This document shows, piece after piece, positions 45,045-57,094 of a stretch of DNA of 64,000 nt. This DNA comes from Nocardioides sediminis. GTDB lineage: Bacteria > Actinomycetota > Actinomycetes > Propionibacteriales > Nocardioidaceae. Positions within the stretch are counted from its first letter, which is position 1; each line of letters opens with the position of its first letter. Where the stretch lies: contig NZ_PZYZ01000002.1 of assembly GCF_003047295.1 (NCBI RefSeq), forward strand, positions 744,001 to 808,000, in the 5' to 3' direction. The notes below the pieces were generated by a model, which searched no databases, was not told the DNA's origin, and saw nothing but the letters and a program-made list of their open reading frames with translations. The position numbers and the translations under genes were made by a program.

Positions 45045-45571
45045 GACGGGTCCTCCATCACGAAGGCCTGGGACGAGGCGCTGACGTGGATCGTGCCCTC
45101 GGTCCGGGGAGGCTGCGCCTGCTCGTGTAGCAGCACCATCGCACGCGCGACGAGCTCGACGGCCTCGCGCCAGGTCTCGGGGGTCACCCAGGTCTCGATG
45201 TCGGAGGAGCTGCTCGGCCCCGCCGTCCGGCGGGCGAGGCGCCGGACGACCTCGGAGTGCGTGGCCTGCTGCCAGGCGACCTCGTCCTCGACCCCACGCG
45301 GCCGGGGCGGGCGCGTGGCGTCGCCTCCCACGACGTACCGGTAGCGCTTGGCCGTCCCGCCGCGGATCTTCTCCTCGCTCTCCACGACGAGCTCGCCGGC
45401 GTCGTGCAGCACCCGCAGGTGGTACGACGCGTTGGCGTGCGTCAGGTCGAGCTCGCGGGCCACCTCGGCCGCGCTCATCGGCTGGGCGGTGAGCATCGAG
45501 AGGATACGCAGCCGGACCGGGTGCGCCACCGAGCGCAGCGCCGAGATGGCGTCCTTGTCCTTGTCGTCCAC
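45041..45571 (-). CDS. ArsR/winged-helix transcriptional regulator
   Basis: A 176-residue regulator. The winged helix at about 8-85 reads ALRSVAHPVRLRILSMLT, SAAEVARELDLTHANASYHL and KRYRYVV. The C-terminal half (about 95-176) is helical with no metal-binding cysteines, so an organic ligand is more likely than a metal. The GTG at 45571 has GGAGGG at the right distance; the ATG at 45601 has none. It most likely controls the MFS pump translated from the same message and its own promoter. Confidence 0.88.
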   Translation of the reverse strand: MDDKDKDAISALRSVAHPVRLRILSMLTAQPMSAAEVARELDLTHANASYHLRVLHDAGELVVESEEKIRGGTAKRYRYVVGGDATRPPRPRGVEDEVAWQQATHSEVVRRLARRTAGPSSSSDIETWVTPETWREAVELVARAMVLLHEQAQPPRTEGTIHVSASSQAFVMEDPS

Positions 45572-45623
45572 GCGACCCTCCAGCACTCGTTGGGGGGTCA
45601 TCGTGACCCGATCGGACGACGAC

Positions 45624-45629
45624 TGTCAA
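45624..45629 (-). promoter_or_regulatory. -35 element of the ArsR-MFS operon
   Basis: Perfect TTGACA on the minus strand. About 17-18 bases further on only TCACGA/CACGAT is found, a weak -10, so the promoter assignment is tentative. Confidence 0.35.
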
Positions 45630-45752
45630 ACGGTTCTTGGAGGGTCTACCCGCGTCCGTCCCTGAGGCGACCCCGAACCACCCCCGAAGCAGCGTGGATT
45701 CCGCCCGATCGCGTGGTTGAGTTGGTGTCAGCAGAGACCAAGGAGGTCCACC

Positions 45753-46202
45753 ATGAGCCAGACACCGCAGGAGCCGTCCAACCCGTACGGCGACCGCCCC
45801 GCCTACGAGCCGCCTGCCTACCAGCAGCCCGACTACAGCGCGCCCCAGCAGGCGATCACGCCCGCCCAGGAGCGGACCCTGGGCGCGGTCGCGCACGGCG
45901 CCCCGCTGGTCGCGATGGTGCTCTCCGCCGGCCTGCTCGGCTTCGTGGGCTCGCTGGTCATCTACTACATGTACCGGGACCGCGGCCCGTTCGTGCGCCA
46001 GCACGCGGCCAACTCCCTCAACGTGCAGATCATCACCGGGATCGTGCTGCTGGTCTCGTTCCCGCTGATGCTGGTGCTGATCGGCTTCGTCACCTACCCG
46101 CTCGCGCTGGTCTACGCGTTCGTGATGCACCTGCTCGGCGCGATCAAGGCCAACAACGGAGAGTGGTGGAACCCGCCGTTGACGCCCCGCTTCGTCCGCT
46201 GA
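45753..46202 (+). CDS. DUF4870/Tic20-like membrane protein
   Basis: A 149-residue protein with a Pro/Tyr/Gln-rich cytosolic start (about 1-35) and three transmembrane helices. VAHGAPLVAMVLSAGLLGFV, YYMYRDRGPFVRQHAANSLN and LGAIKANNGEWWNPP match the DUF4870 family, whose function is unknown. AAGGAGG lies six bases before the ATG. Divergent from the ArsR gene. Confidence 0.88.
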   Translation: MSQTPQEPSNPYGDRPAYEPPAYQQPDYSAPQQAITPAQERTLGAVAHGAPLVAMVLSAGLLGFVGSLVIYYMYRDRGPFVRQHAANSLNVQIITGIVLLVSFPLMLVLIGFVTYPLALVYAFVMHLLGAIKANNGEWWNPPLTPRFVR

Positions 46203-46247
46203 CGCCCGTCACCACCATCTGCACCGCCACCGGCGCCACCGTCGTCG

Positions 46248-46279
46248 CCGGCGGCGACCCGCAACCGGGTCGCCGCCGG
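46248..46279 (+). terminator. terminator of the DUF4870 gene
   Basis: Perfect 13-bp stem CCGGCGGCGACCC (46248-46260) with 46267-46279, 6-nt loop. It ends 14 bp before the leuS leader -10. Confidence 0.7.
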
Positions 46280-46293
46280 TCGGCCGGCGGCGG

Positions 46294-46299
46294 TACCAT
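46294..46299 (+). promoter_or_regulatory. -10 element of leuS leader transcript
   Basis: TACCAT followed by seven bases and the leader-peptide ATG at 46307; transcription should start on or next to that ATG. No -35 consensus is visible. Confidence 0.55.
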
Positions 46300-46306
46300 G
46301 TCCCAC

Positions 46307-46345
46307 ATGTGCACGCAGTCCCTGCTTCTTCGCCAGCCGCGCTGA
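46307..46345 (+). CDS. leucine leader peptide of leuS attenuator
   Basis: A 12-codon reading frame, [12 protein letters not shown], with three consecutive leucine codons CTG CTT CTT (46322-46330); CTT is rare in such genomes. It is followed at once by a 12-bp hairpin over its own stop and a T-tract terminator, then leuS. This is the layout of a transcription-attenuation leader sensing charged tRNA-Leu. An in-frame ATG at 46298 would add three residues but lies inside the -10. Leader peptides of this kind are known for leucine biosynthesis genes in actinobacteria. Confidence 0.75.
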   Translation: MCTQSLLLRQPR

Positions 46346-46363
46346 CTCGACGAGTCGCGCGGC
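46336..46363 (+). promoter_or_regulatory. leader hairpin overlapping the leader stop codon
   Basis: GCCGCGC (46336-46342) pairs with GCGCGGC (46357-46363) and inside it GACTC (46344-46348) pairs with GAGTC (46352-46356), leaving one bulged T. A ribosome finishing the leader peptide would cover it, whereas one stalled at the Leu codons would leave most of it free. Confidence 0.6.
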
Positions 46364-46364
46364 C

Positions 46365-46388
46365 ACCCCTCCCTGCGAGGGGTTTTTT
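46365..46388 (+). terminator. intrinsic terminator/attenuator before leuS
   Basis: Seven-bp stem ACCCCTC/GAGGGGT with 5-nt loop directly followed by TTTTTT. It is the only hairpin with a clear T tract that I found in the window, and it lies 46 bp before the leuS ATG, not after a gene. Confidence 0.8.
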
Positions 46389-46433
46389 CATGCCCGGACT
46401 GACTGCCCGACGGATCCGACGAAGGAACACACG

Positions 46434-48896
<2,463 letters not shown>

Positions 48897-48922
48897 CGCG
48901 CGAGCGCGCGAGGGACGGGGAA

Positions 48923-48978
48923 TCACCGGGCGCCCGGTGAATCCGCGGGTTCGCGCGCGCTGCAGTGTGCGCGAACCC
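48923..48978. repeat. two adjacent inverted repeats after leuS
   Basis: An 18-bp perfect palindrome TCACCGGGCGCCCGGTGA (48923-48940) and a 12-bp hairpin GGGTTCGCGCGC (48947-48958) with 48967-48978 (one G-T). A further GTGCGCGCCAACCC follows, a third degenerate copy of the arm. Confidence 0.7.
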
Positions 48979-49015
48979 ACTGGAGTGCGCGCCAACCCCT
49001 GCGAAGCAAGCGCGA

Positions 49016-49049
49016 CACCGGCCCCGTGGCGAGTGCCACGGGGCCGGTG
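49016..49049. terminator. bidirectional terminator leuS / subtilase
   Basis: Perfect 14-bp stem CACCGGCCCCGTGG (49016-49029) with 49036-49049, 6-nt loop, between convergent gene ends. Confidence 0.75.
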
Positions 49050-49080
49050 CGTTGCCGGGGGGTCTGTCAGCGGTGGAGCG

Positions 49081-50655
<1,575 letters not shown>

Positions 50656-50681
50656 GGACGTTCCTTCCCGAGAAAGATGGA

Positions 50682-50705
50682 CGCGGACGACCTTCGTCGT
50701 CCGCG
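50682..50705 (-). promoter_or_regulatory. hairpin in the subtilase leader
   Basis: Nine-bp stem CGCGGACGA (50682-50690) with 50697-50705 and a 6-nt loop, 27 bp before the subtilase ATG. It may end the XRE transcript or shape the leader of the protease message. Confidence 0.5.
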
Positions 50706-50732
50706 CTGCGTCCCGGCAAGGGTGCGGTCCTC

Positions 50733-50745
50733 GTTAACAGTTAAC
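50733..50745. promoter_or_regulatory. palindromic operator candidate GTTAACAGTTAAC
   Basis: Two HpaI-type hexamers around one base make a perfect 13-bp palindrome. It lies just after the XRE stop and 78 bp before the protease ATG. In this GC-rich sequence such an AT-rich palindrome stands out; it may hold the -10 of the protease promoter and the binding site of the adjacent XRE protein. Confidence 0.45.
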
Positions 50746-51645
50746 TCACGGGCTCGTCCCGGGGCTCGTCTCGGCCCACGTCCAGCGGATGCCGGTCGTG
50801 CCCGGCGTGGCGTCGGTGTGCGCGAGGTGGCCGCGGTGGCAGGGGTCGAGCTCGATCGGCGTACGGCGCTCCTCGGTGAAGCCCACCACCGACCGGGGGC
50901 GGGCGTCCGGGTGGAACTCGACCTCGAGGAGGTACTCGCGCATCGGCGAGCGCAGGCGGCGCACGTACTCGCTGTCCGCGGCTCCGGGGACGGGGGAGAC
51001 CAGGTCGTACTCCACGACCACGGTCTCGCCGCGCCGCAACGGCCGGAAGAAGACCAGCTCGGCGCCGACCACGCCGTCCTCGTGGCTCCACTCCACGCGT
51101 CCGAGCTCGCACCCCTGCACGACCCGGATCGCGGGCAGCGAGACCGTGGTGTCGTCCTGGCTGTGCATGACCACCCGCCGGTCCGGGCCGTCGACGCGGG
51201 CCCGCATCACCTGGCGCACGGTGAGGCCCGCCTGTCGCCGGTCGGCGCCGATGCGCAGCACGTCGTGCAGGGTGACGCGGTCCAGGTCCGCGTCCCAGCG
51301 CGTGTCGAGACGGCCGAGGATGCCCTTGCGCGATGGCTCGGGCCACAGCACGTCGAGCTCGCGGACCGGCGTACGACGGGCGCGGTCGCGGGTCGCGGGC
51401 ACGGTGCGCAGCAGCGCCCCGGCATCGAGGCCGAGGACCTCCTCGAGGTGCGGGATGGCCGCCAGGGACGCCTTCCGCCCCGGCTGGCTGCGCCCCGACT
51501 GCCAGTAGCTCAGGGTCGCCACGCTCACGCAGACCCCGCGGGCGGCGAGGTGGTCGCGGACGCGTTCGAGGGCGAGACCGCGCCGCTCGACGGCGTGCCG
51601 CAGCACGTGGGCGAAGCTCCCGGAAGCATCGGACACCCGACACAT
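50746..51645 (-). CDS. XRE-type DNA-binding regulator
   Basis: A 299-residue protein. The N-terminal HTH (about 12-65) reads RHAVERRGLALERVRDHLA and VATLSYWQSGRSQP, then EEVLGLDAGAL. The C-terminal 200 residues (VVQGCELGRVEWSHEDGVVG, VVVEYDLVSP, EYLLEVEFHPDARP) are an uncharacterised beta-rich domain I do not recognise by name. The ATG at 51645 is chosen; GTG 51636 is close and also possible. Divergent from degV and just upstream of the subtilase it may regulate. Confidence 0.75.
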   Translation of the reverse strand: MCRVSDASGSFAHVLRHAVERRGLALERVRDHLAARGVCVSVATLSYWQSGRSQPGRKASLAAIPHLEEVLGLDAGALLRTVPATRDRARRTPVRELDVLWPEPSRKGILGRLDTRWDADLDRVTLHDVLRIGADRRQAGLTVRQVMRARVDGPDRRVVMHSQDDTTVSLPAIRVVQGCELGRVEWSHEDGVVGAELVFFRPLRRGETVVVEYDLVSPVPGAADSEYVRRLRSPMREYLLEVEFHPDARPRSVVGFTEERRTPIELDPCHRGHLAHTDATPGTTGIRWTWAETSPGTSP

Positions 51646-51701
51646 CCAACCGTCAGCCGGGCGGGCGCGGCAAGGCGCGACGGCCACGGCGGTCGAGCGA
51701 C

Positions 51702-51707
51702 TAGCCT
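51702..51707 (+). promoter_or_regulatory. -10 element of leaderless promoter for degV
   Basis: TAGCCT, six bases, then ATG 51714: exactly -12 to -7. Confidence 0.55.
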
Positions 51708-51713
51708 TCGGCC

Positions 51714-52565
51714 ATGTCCGTCGTCGTGGTCACCGACTCGACCGCATCGCTGCCCGCCGACCTCGCCGAGGAGCACGGGATCGAGGTCGTGCCGCTCCAG
51801 GTCGTCATCGGGGCGCAGGTGTACGACGAGGGGGCCGAGGGCGCCACGCCCGAGCTCGTCGCCCAGGCGCTGCGCGACTTCGTGCCGGTCAGCACCTCGC
51901 GCCCCTCGCCGGCCGTCCTCGCCGACGTCTACGACCGGCTGGCGCGCGCGGGAGCGGACGAGATCGTGTCCATCCACCTGTCCGGCGAGATGAGCGGGAC
52001 GTTCGAGTCCTCCCAGCTCGCGGCCCGGCAGGTGGACGTGCCCGTGCACTGCGTGGACTCCCGGCAGGTGGGGGTGGCGACCGGCTTCGCGGCCGTCTCG
52101 GCGGCCGAGGCGCTGCGCGCCGGGGCCTCCGGAGCCGACGCGGCCGAGGCCGCCCGGGCCCGAGCGGCCGGGGCGTCGTCGCTGTTCTACGTGGACACGT
52201 TGGAGTACCTGCGTCGCGGCGGCCGGATCGGCGCCGCGGCGGCCATCCTCGGTGGCGCCCTCTCGGTCAAGCCGTTGCTCTGCATCGAGGACGGCAAGGT
52301 CGCCAACCTCGAACGCGTGCGCACCGCCGGGCGTGCGCTGAGCCGGCTCGAGGACCTCGCGGTCGAGGCGGCGGGGGAGTCGCCGGTGGACGTGTGCGTG
52401 GCCCACCTGGCCAGCCCGGACCGTGCCGCAGCCCTCGCGGAGAAGCTGTCGGCCCGGCTGGCCGGGTCCCTCGAGGGCCGCGAGGTGTGGTGCGCCGAGC
52501 TCGGTGCCGTCCTCGGCGCCCACGTCGGTCCCGGCATGGTGGCCGTCTGCGTCGCGCCGCGCTGA
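51714..52565 (+). CDS. DegV-family fatty-acid-binding protein
   Basis: A 283-residue cytosolic protein of the DegV (FakB-like) fold. VVVTDSTASLPADLAEEHGI is the family start; VSTSRPSPAVLADVYDRL holds the conserved Thr-Ser-Arg/Gln-Pro fatty-acid head-group motif and RRGGRIGAAAAILGGALSVK the lid region. Such proteins bind an acyl chain and, with FakA kinase, form acyl phosphate; no fakA is nearby. The next gene starts 112 bp on. Confidence 0.9.
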   Translation: MSVVVVTDSTASLPADLAEEHGIEVVPLQVVIGAQVYDEGAEGATPELVAQALRDFVPVSTSRPSPAVLADVYDRLARAGADEIVSIHLSGEMSGTFESSQLAARQVDVPVHCVDSRQVGVATGFAAVSAAEALRAGASGADAAEAARARAAGASSLFYVDTLEYLRRGGRIGAAAAILGGALSVKPLLCIEDGKVANLERVRTAGRALSRLEDLAVEAAGESPVDVCVAHLASPDRAAALAEKLSARLAGSLEGREVWCAELGAVLGAHVGPGMVAVCVAPR

Positions 52566-52567
52566 GC

Positions 52568-52589
52568 CCACCGGTCGCGGCCCCGGTGG
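52568..52589 (+). terminator. small terminator-like hairpin after degV
   Basis: Seven-bp stem CCACCGG (52568-52574) with CCGGTGG (52583-52589), 8-nt loop, three bases after the degV stop. Confidence 0.5.
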
Positions 52590-52665
52590 CGTCCACCGTC
52601 CCGCTGCAGGCGCGGGTTGTCCACAGGTCGCGGCGCAGCCGTGGCGGGTGTCGGTCGCGTCTCCC

Positions 52666-52671
52666 TAGGTT
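52666..52671 (+). promoter_or_regulatory. -10 element of leaderless promoter for comEA
   Basis: TAGGTT, six bases, then ATG 52678: exactly -12 to -7. GAGGA touches the ATG and is too close for a ribosome site. Confidence 0.5.
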
Positions 52672-52677
52672 CGAGGA

Positions 52678-53568
52678 ATGCGACGCCGCCCTCCTTCTCC
52701 CGAGCACGCCGAGGCCGTCTCGCGCCGCCTGGCGACGCTCAGTGCCGAGCTCGCGTCCGTGCGGGGCGACCCGGTGCCCGGGCACCAGCACACGCGGATC
52801 CGCCAGCAGCCTCCACCGAGGGACGACGAGGTCCCACCGGCCGGGCCCGTGCCGGTGGTGCCCGTCCCGGGACGCCATGCGTCGCGACGACTGGCGGACC
52901 GGGTCCGGCTGACCCAAGTGCACCTGGCCGTGCTGGCGCTGCTCGTCGCCCTCGGTGTCGGGGTGGCGGCGTGGTCGGTGGTGCGCGGGCAGGCCGAGCC
53001 GGTGCCGGTCGCTCCCCTCTCGCCCGTCGCCGAGCCGCTGGCCGACCTCCCGCCCGCCGAGGCGGACGCGACTGCGCCAGCGGCGGGTGCCTCCGGCGCG
53101 ACGGGAACCCCGGCGTCCGGGTCGCCCTCGGCATCGCCGGACCTCACCGTCGACGTCGCCGGCAAGGTACGCCGCCCCGGCATCGCGGTGCTCCCGGCAG
53201 GGGCGCGCGTGGTCGACGCCCTCGAGGCCGCCGGCGGCGCGCGCCGAGGCGTCGACCTGACCGCGCTCAACCTCGCCCGGCCGCTCGTCGACGGGGAGCA
53301 GATCCTGGTGGGCGTGCCGGATGCGGCGGGCGTGCCTGCGACGGTCGGCGATCCCGGTGGCGCGCCGACGACGGGTGCCCTGGTCAACATCAACACCGCC
53401 GACCCGGCGACGCTGGAGACCCTGCCCGGCGTGGGACCGGTGACGGCCGGGGCGATCATCGGCTGGCGTGACGAGCACGGCGGCTTCACGGCCGTCGAGG
53501 AGCTGCTCGAGGTGGACGGGATCGGTGATGCCACGCTGGCGCAGATCGCGCCGCACGTGACGATCTGA
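52678..53568 (+). CDS. comEA: ComEA-like helix-hairpin-helix DNA-binding protein
   Basis: A 296-residue protein anchored by one helix (about 82-100, VHLAVLALLVALGVGVAAW) after an 80-residue Pro/Arg-rich cytosolic part that is unusually long for ComEA. Outside: a Pro/Ala-rich stalk, an SLBB/DUF-type domain (about 155-215, VDVAGKVRRPGIAVLPAGA) and the double HhH DNA-binding end (about 230-296, VNINTADPATLETLPGVGP). In competent bacteria ComEA receives DNA for the ComEC channel, encoded six bases downstream. Whether this organism is naturally competent is unknown. Confidence 0.92.
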   Translation: MRRRPPSPEHAEAVSRRLATLSAELASVRGDPVPGHQHTRIRQQPPPRDDEVPPAGPVPVVPVPGRHASRRLADRVRLTQVHLAVLALLVALGVGVAAWSVVRGQAEPVPVAPLSPVAEPLADLPPAEADATAPAAGASGATGTPASGSPSASPDLTVDVAGKVRRPGIAVLPAGARVVDALEAAGGARRGVDLTALNLARPLVDGEQILVGVPDAAGVPATVGDPGGAPTTGALVNINTADPATLETLPGVGPVTAGAIIGWRDEHGGFTAVEELLEVDGIGDATLAQIAPHVTI

Positions 53569-53574
53569 GACTCG

Positions 53575-55857
53575 GTGCGCGACCTCCGGACCCCGATGCT
53601 CGGGACGGGGGCGTGGCTCGGCGGGATCGGCGCCGCCGTGCTGCCCGCCTGGACATCTCTCGGGCTGGTGGTGCTCGGGCTCCTCGTCGCGGTGCTGAGC
53701 AGGCAGCCGTGGGCGGTCGGCGCGGCGGTCGCCGCTGCCGCGGTGGCCGGGGTCGCCCTGCTGGGCGTCGCCGGGACGACCAGTGGTCCGGTGCACGCCC
53801 TGGCCGGGCAGCGCGCGATGGTGGCGGCCGAGGTCGTGGTCACCAGCGACCCGCGCGTCAGCGCAGGTCGCTTCGGCGACGTCGTGGTGGTCCGCGGCGA
53901 CGTGGTGCACCTGGCAGGGCGCGGCGGAGCCTGGACGGTGCGCAGCCCCGTCGTGGTGCTGGCCGACCAGGGATGGCAGGACGTCGCGCTCGGTGAACGC
54001 GTCCGCGTGTCGGGTCGCCTGGGCCCGGCCGACGACGGGGCCGCCGCGCTGCTGAGCGCGCGCGGGGACCCCGAGGTGGTGGAGGGGCCGGACCCGTGGT
54101 GGCGTGCGGCGGCGGCCGTGCGCCACTCCATCCGCACCGCCGTCGCCCCACGTGGGGAGCATCCGCGTGAGCTCGTCCCAGCTCTGGTGGTCGGCGACGA
54201 CAGCGGACTCGACCCGGAGCTGGCCGACGACTTCCGGACGACGGGCCTGACCCACCTGCTCGCGGTCAGCGGCACCAACCTGACGCTGCTGGTCGGCTTC
54301 CTGCTCATCGTGGCTCGCTGGGTGGGCGTACGTGGCTGGTGGACCTACGCGGTCGCCGCGTTCGGCATCGTCGGGTTCGTGCTGATCGCCCGCACCGAGC
54401 CGAGCGTGGTCCGGGCGGCCGCGATGGGCACCGTCGCCCTGGTGGGCATGGGCAGCAATGGTCGCGAGCGCGGCTCGCGGTGCCTCGGGGTCGCGGTCCT
54501 CGGTCTCCTGCTGGTCGTCCCGGAGCTGGCCGTGTCCGCCGGCTTCGCGCTGTCGGTGCTGGCGACCGGCGGCATCCTGTTCCTCGCGCCGGCGTGGCGG
54601 GACGCGCTGATGACGTGGCTCCCGCGGTGGGCCGCGGAGGCGGTGTCGGTGCCGCTCGCCGCCCAGGTGGCGTGCACGCCGGTCGTCACGGCGCTCTCCG
54701 GGGAGATCAGCCTGGTCGCGGTGGTGGCCAACCTGCTGGCCGCCCCGGCGATCGCCCCGGCGACCGTGCTCGGCCTGGCGGGCGGCCTGGTCGGCCTGGT
54801 GTGGCCCCCGCTCGGGCAGGTCGTCGCCGCCCCCGCCGCCTGGTCCGTCGCCTGGATTGTGGAGGTCGCGCAGCGGGGTGCCGCCCTGCCCACGGCGTCG
54901 GTCACGTGGGGGACCGGTCCGCTGGCGCTCGTGGTCGTCACAGTGCTCTGCCTGGCCGCGGTGGTCGTGGCGCCGCGGGTGCTCCGCCACCGCGGCGCCG
55001 GGATCGGCTGCTCGGTGCTGCTCGTGGTCACCGTGCTCACCCGGCCGCCGACGCCTGGGTGGCCCCCCGCCGACTGGGTGCTGGCGATGTGCGACGTCGG
55101 CCAGGGCGACGGGCTCGTGGTCCGCTCCGGCCCGGGGGAGGGGATCGTCGTCGACGTGGGCCCGGACCCCGTCCTCATCGACGACTGCCTGCGGCGGCTC
55201 GAGGTCAGCCGGGTGCCCCTGGTGGTGCTCACCCACTTCCACGACGACCACGTCGGCGGGCTCGCCGGGGTCCTCGAGGACCGGGAGGTCGGCGAGATCC
55301 AGGTGACCGGGCTGCCCGACCCGGCCTCCGGGGTCGCGCTCGTCGAGCGCGCGGCGGCGGCGTCGGGCGCGGACCCGGTCGTCGCGTCGTACGGCACCAC
55401 GACGCGCATCGGCGAGGCGACCCTCCAGACGGTGTGGCCGGCCGGGGTCGACGGGACGACGGCGGGGGAGGAGGGCGAGGGCAGCGCCGCCAACGACGCG
55501 AGCGTGGTGCTGCTCGTGGAGGTCCGCGGCGTCCGGGTCCTGCTCACCGGGGACGTCGAACCGCCCGCCCAGGCGGCGCTGTCGCGGGTGCTCGCGGGCG
55601 TGGAGGTCGACGTGCTGAAGGTGCCGCACCACGGCTCGCGCCACCAGGACCTCGACTTCCTCCTGGGGCTGCGGGCCCGGCTGGCACTGGTCTCCGTCGG
55701 CGCCGACAACGACTACGGCCACCCGGCGCCCGACCTCCTCGCGGCCCTCACCGCGACCGGCGCGCAGGTGCGGCGCACGGACCTCGACGGGGACGTGCTG
55801 GTGACCGTCCGCGTGGGTGCGGACGACGGTGCGCTCGGTGTCCGTGCCCGCGGCTAG
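53575..55857 (+). CDS. comEC: ComEC/Rec2-family DNA uptake channel
   Basis: A 760-residue polytopic protein. An N-terminal OB-like DUF4131 domain (about 85-180) follows two or three helices; the competence domain (about 200-500) has DDFRTTGLTHLLAVSGTNL and many helices; the C-terminal metallo-beta-lactamase domain (about 510-745) reads MCDVGQGDGLVVRSGPG, THFHDDHVGG, ANDASVVLLV and LKVPHHGSRHQ. All three parts of a full-length channel-nuclease are present. GTG start six bases after comEA. Confidence 0.92.
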   Translation: MRDLRTPMLGTGAWLGGIGAAVLPAWTSLGLVVLGLLVAVLSRQPWAVGAAVAAAAVAGVALLGVAGTTSGPVHALAGQRAMVAAEVVVTSDPRVSAGRFGDVVVVRGDVVHLAGRGGAWTVRSPVVVLADQGWQDVALGERVRVSGRLGPADDGAAALLSARGDPEVVEGPDPWWRAAAAVRHSIRTAVAPRGEHPRELVPALVVGDDSGLDPELADDFRTTGLTHLLAVSGTNLTLLVGFLLIVARWVGVRGWWTYAVAAFGIVGFVLIARTEPSVVRAAAMGTVALVGMGSNGRERGSRCLGVAVLGLLLVVPELAVSAGFALSVLATGGILFLAPAWRDALMTWLPRWAAEAVSVPLAAQVACTPVVTALSGEISLVAVVANLLAAPAIAPATVLGLAGGLVGLVWPPLGQVVAAPAAWSVAWIVEVAQRGAALPTASVTWGTGPLALVVVTVLCLAAVVVAPRVLRHRGAGIGCSVLLVVTVLTRPPTPGWPPADWVLAMCDVGQGDGLVVRSGPGEGIVVDVGPDPVLIDDCLRRLEVSRVPLVVLTHFHDDHVGGLAGVLEDREVGEIQVTGLPDPASGVALVERAAAASGADPVVASYGTTTRIGEATLQTVWPAGVDGTTAGEEGEGSAANDASVVLLVEVRGVRVLLTGDVEPPAQAALSRVLAGVEVDVLKVPHHGSRHQDLDFLLGLRARLALVSVGADNDYGHPAPDLLAALTATGAQVRRTDLDGDVLVTVRVGADDGALGVRARG

Positions 55858-55860
55858 GGT
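55855..55860 (+). promoter_or_regulatory. possible -10 element for holA
   Basis: TAGGGT, nine bases before ATG 55870 and overlapping the comEC TAG stop. A short leader of about three bases would result. Read-through from comEC is equally possible. Confidence 0.35.
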
Positions 55861-55869
55861 GGGCCCACC

Positions 55870-56856
55870 ATGAGTCGCACCCCCACCGCCGCGCAGGTCC
55901 TCGGTCGCGTCGTCCTCGTGACCGGCAAGGAGGAGTTCCTCAGCGAGCGCACGGTCGGGTCGGTGCGCGACGCCGTGCGGTCCCACGACCCGGAGGCCGA
56001 GATCGGCGAGGCGACCGCCTCCGACCTCACGTTGGCGACCCTGGGTGAGATGGCGGCCCCGTCGCTGTTCTCCACCACCCGCTGCGTCATCGTGCGCGGC
56101 CTGGAGAACCTCCCCGACGAGTCGGTCGACGGGCTGCTCGACTACGCCGCCGTGCCCGCCGACGACGTCGCGCTGGTGCTCGTGCACGGCGGCGGACAGA
56201 AGGGGAGCGGGGTGCTCGCCAAGCTGCGCAAGCTGTCCGCGGTGACCGAGGTGAAGTCCGAGGAGGTCAAGCGCAGCGAGCTGACCGGCTTCGTGACCTC
56301 CGAGTTCGCCGGCCACGGCGCCAGGATCACCGGCGACGCCGCGGCCTTCCTCGTCACCGCCGTGGGGCAGGACCTCCGTTCGCTCGCCGCCGCCGCGCAC
56401 CAGCTGACCAACGACTTCCCCGGCGAGCCCATCGACGTGGACAAGGTCAAGCGCTACTTCGGCGGCCGCGCCGAGGCCACGTCGTTCGCGGTGGCCGACG
56501 CCGCTTTCTCCGGGCGGCGCGAGGTGGCGCTGGAGGAGCTTCGCTGGGCACTCGACGGCGGCACCGCCACCGTGCTGATCACCTCCGCGATGGCCAGCTC
56601 GGCGCGCAGCCTGGCCCGCTACCTCGGTGCCGCGCGGGGTGCTCGCGACAACGACCTGGCCCGCGACCTCGGCGTCCCGCCGTGGAAGGTCAAGCAGGTG
56701 CGCGACCAGTCGCGGTCCTGGACGCCTGACGCGATCGCCACGGCGCTGCGGGCCGTGGCCACCGCGGATGCCGACATCAAGGGCCAGGCCCACGACGCGT
56801 CGTACACGCTCGAGCGGCTGGTCCTCACCGTGACCGGCCTGCGCACGTCGCGCTGA
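55870..56856 (+). CDS. holA: DNA polymerase III subunit delta
   Basis: A 328-residue clamp-loader subunit that opens the beta clamp. Recognised by the order VVLVTGKEEFLSERTV, LFSTTRCVIVRGLENLP, ITGDAAAFLVTAVGQDLRSL and the C-terminal helical collar (ARDLGVPPWKVKQVRDQSRSW). It lacks a Walker motif, as expected for delta. It follows comEC by 12 bp, the usual actinobacterial order. A 238-bp gap with no recognised gene follows. Confidence 0.93.
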   Translation: MSRTPTAAQVLGRVVLVTGKEEFLSERTVGSVRDAVRSHDPEAEIGEATASDLTLATLGEMAAPSLFSTTRCVIVRGLENLPDESVDGLLDYAAVPADDVALVLVHGGGQKGSGVLAKLRKLSAVTEVKSEEVKRSELTGFVTSEFAGHGARITGDAAAFLVTAVGQDLRSLAAAAHQLTNDFPGEPIDVDKVKRYFGGRAEATSFAVADAAFSGRREVALEELRWALDGGTATVLITSAMASSARSLARYLGAARGARDNDLARDLGVPPWKVKQVRDQSRSWTPDAIATALRAVATADADIKGQAHDASYTLERLVLTVTGLRTSR

Positions 56857-57094
56857 CAGGTGGTTCCGGACCGCTGGAGCACGCCGACCGGCCACTTCCT
56901 GGAAGCGCACGGCCTGCGGCGCGGTCGGGTGGCCCGCGCCGACATGGTCGGAGCGGCCGGCGGCCTGCTCCGGTCCCGGAGGCACGCGGGACGGGGAAGG
57001 ACGATCGCCTCTGGTGACGGGACCCGGCGCGACCAAGCATGGAAGGCAGGTCCAGGGGCCGCCCTGCGGGCAGGGCCTCGCAGTGGAGGTCGCC

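Noticed and set aside
45624..45629. Strong divergent promoter between ArsR and DUF4870 genes
   Set aside because: TTGACA is perfect but no acceptable -10 follows at 17-18 bp, so only a tentative -35 is listed.
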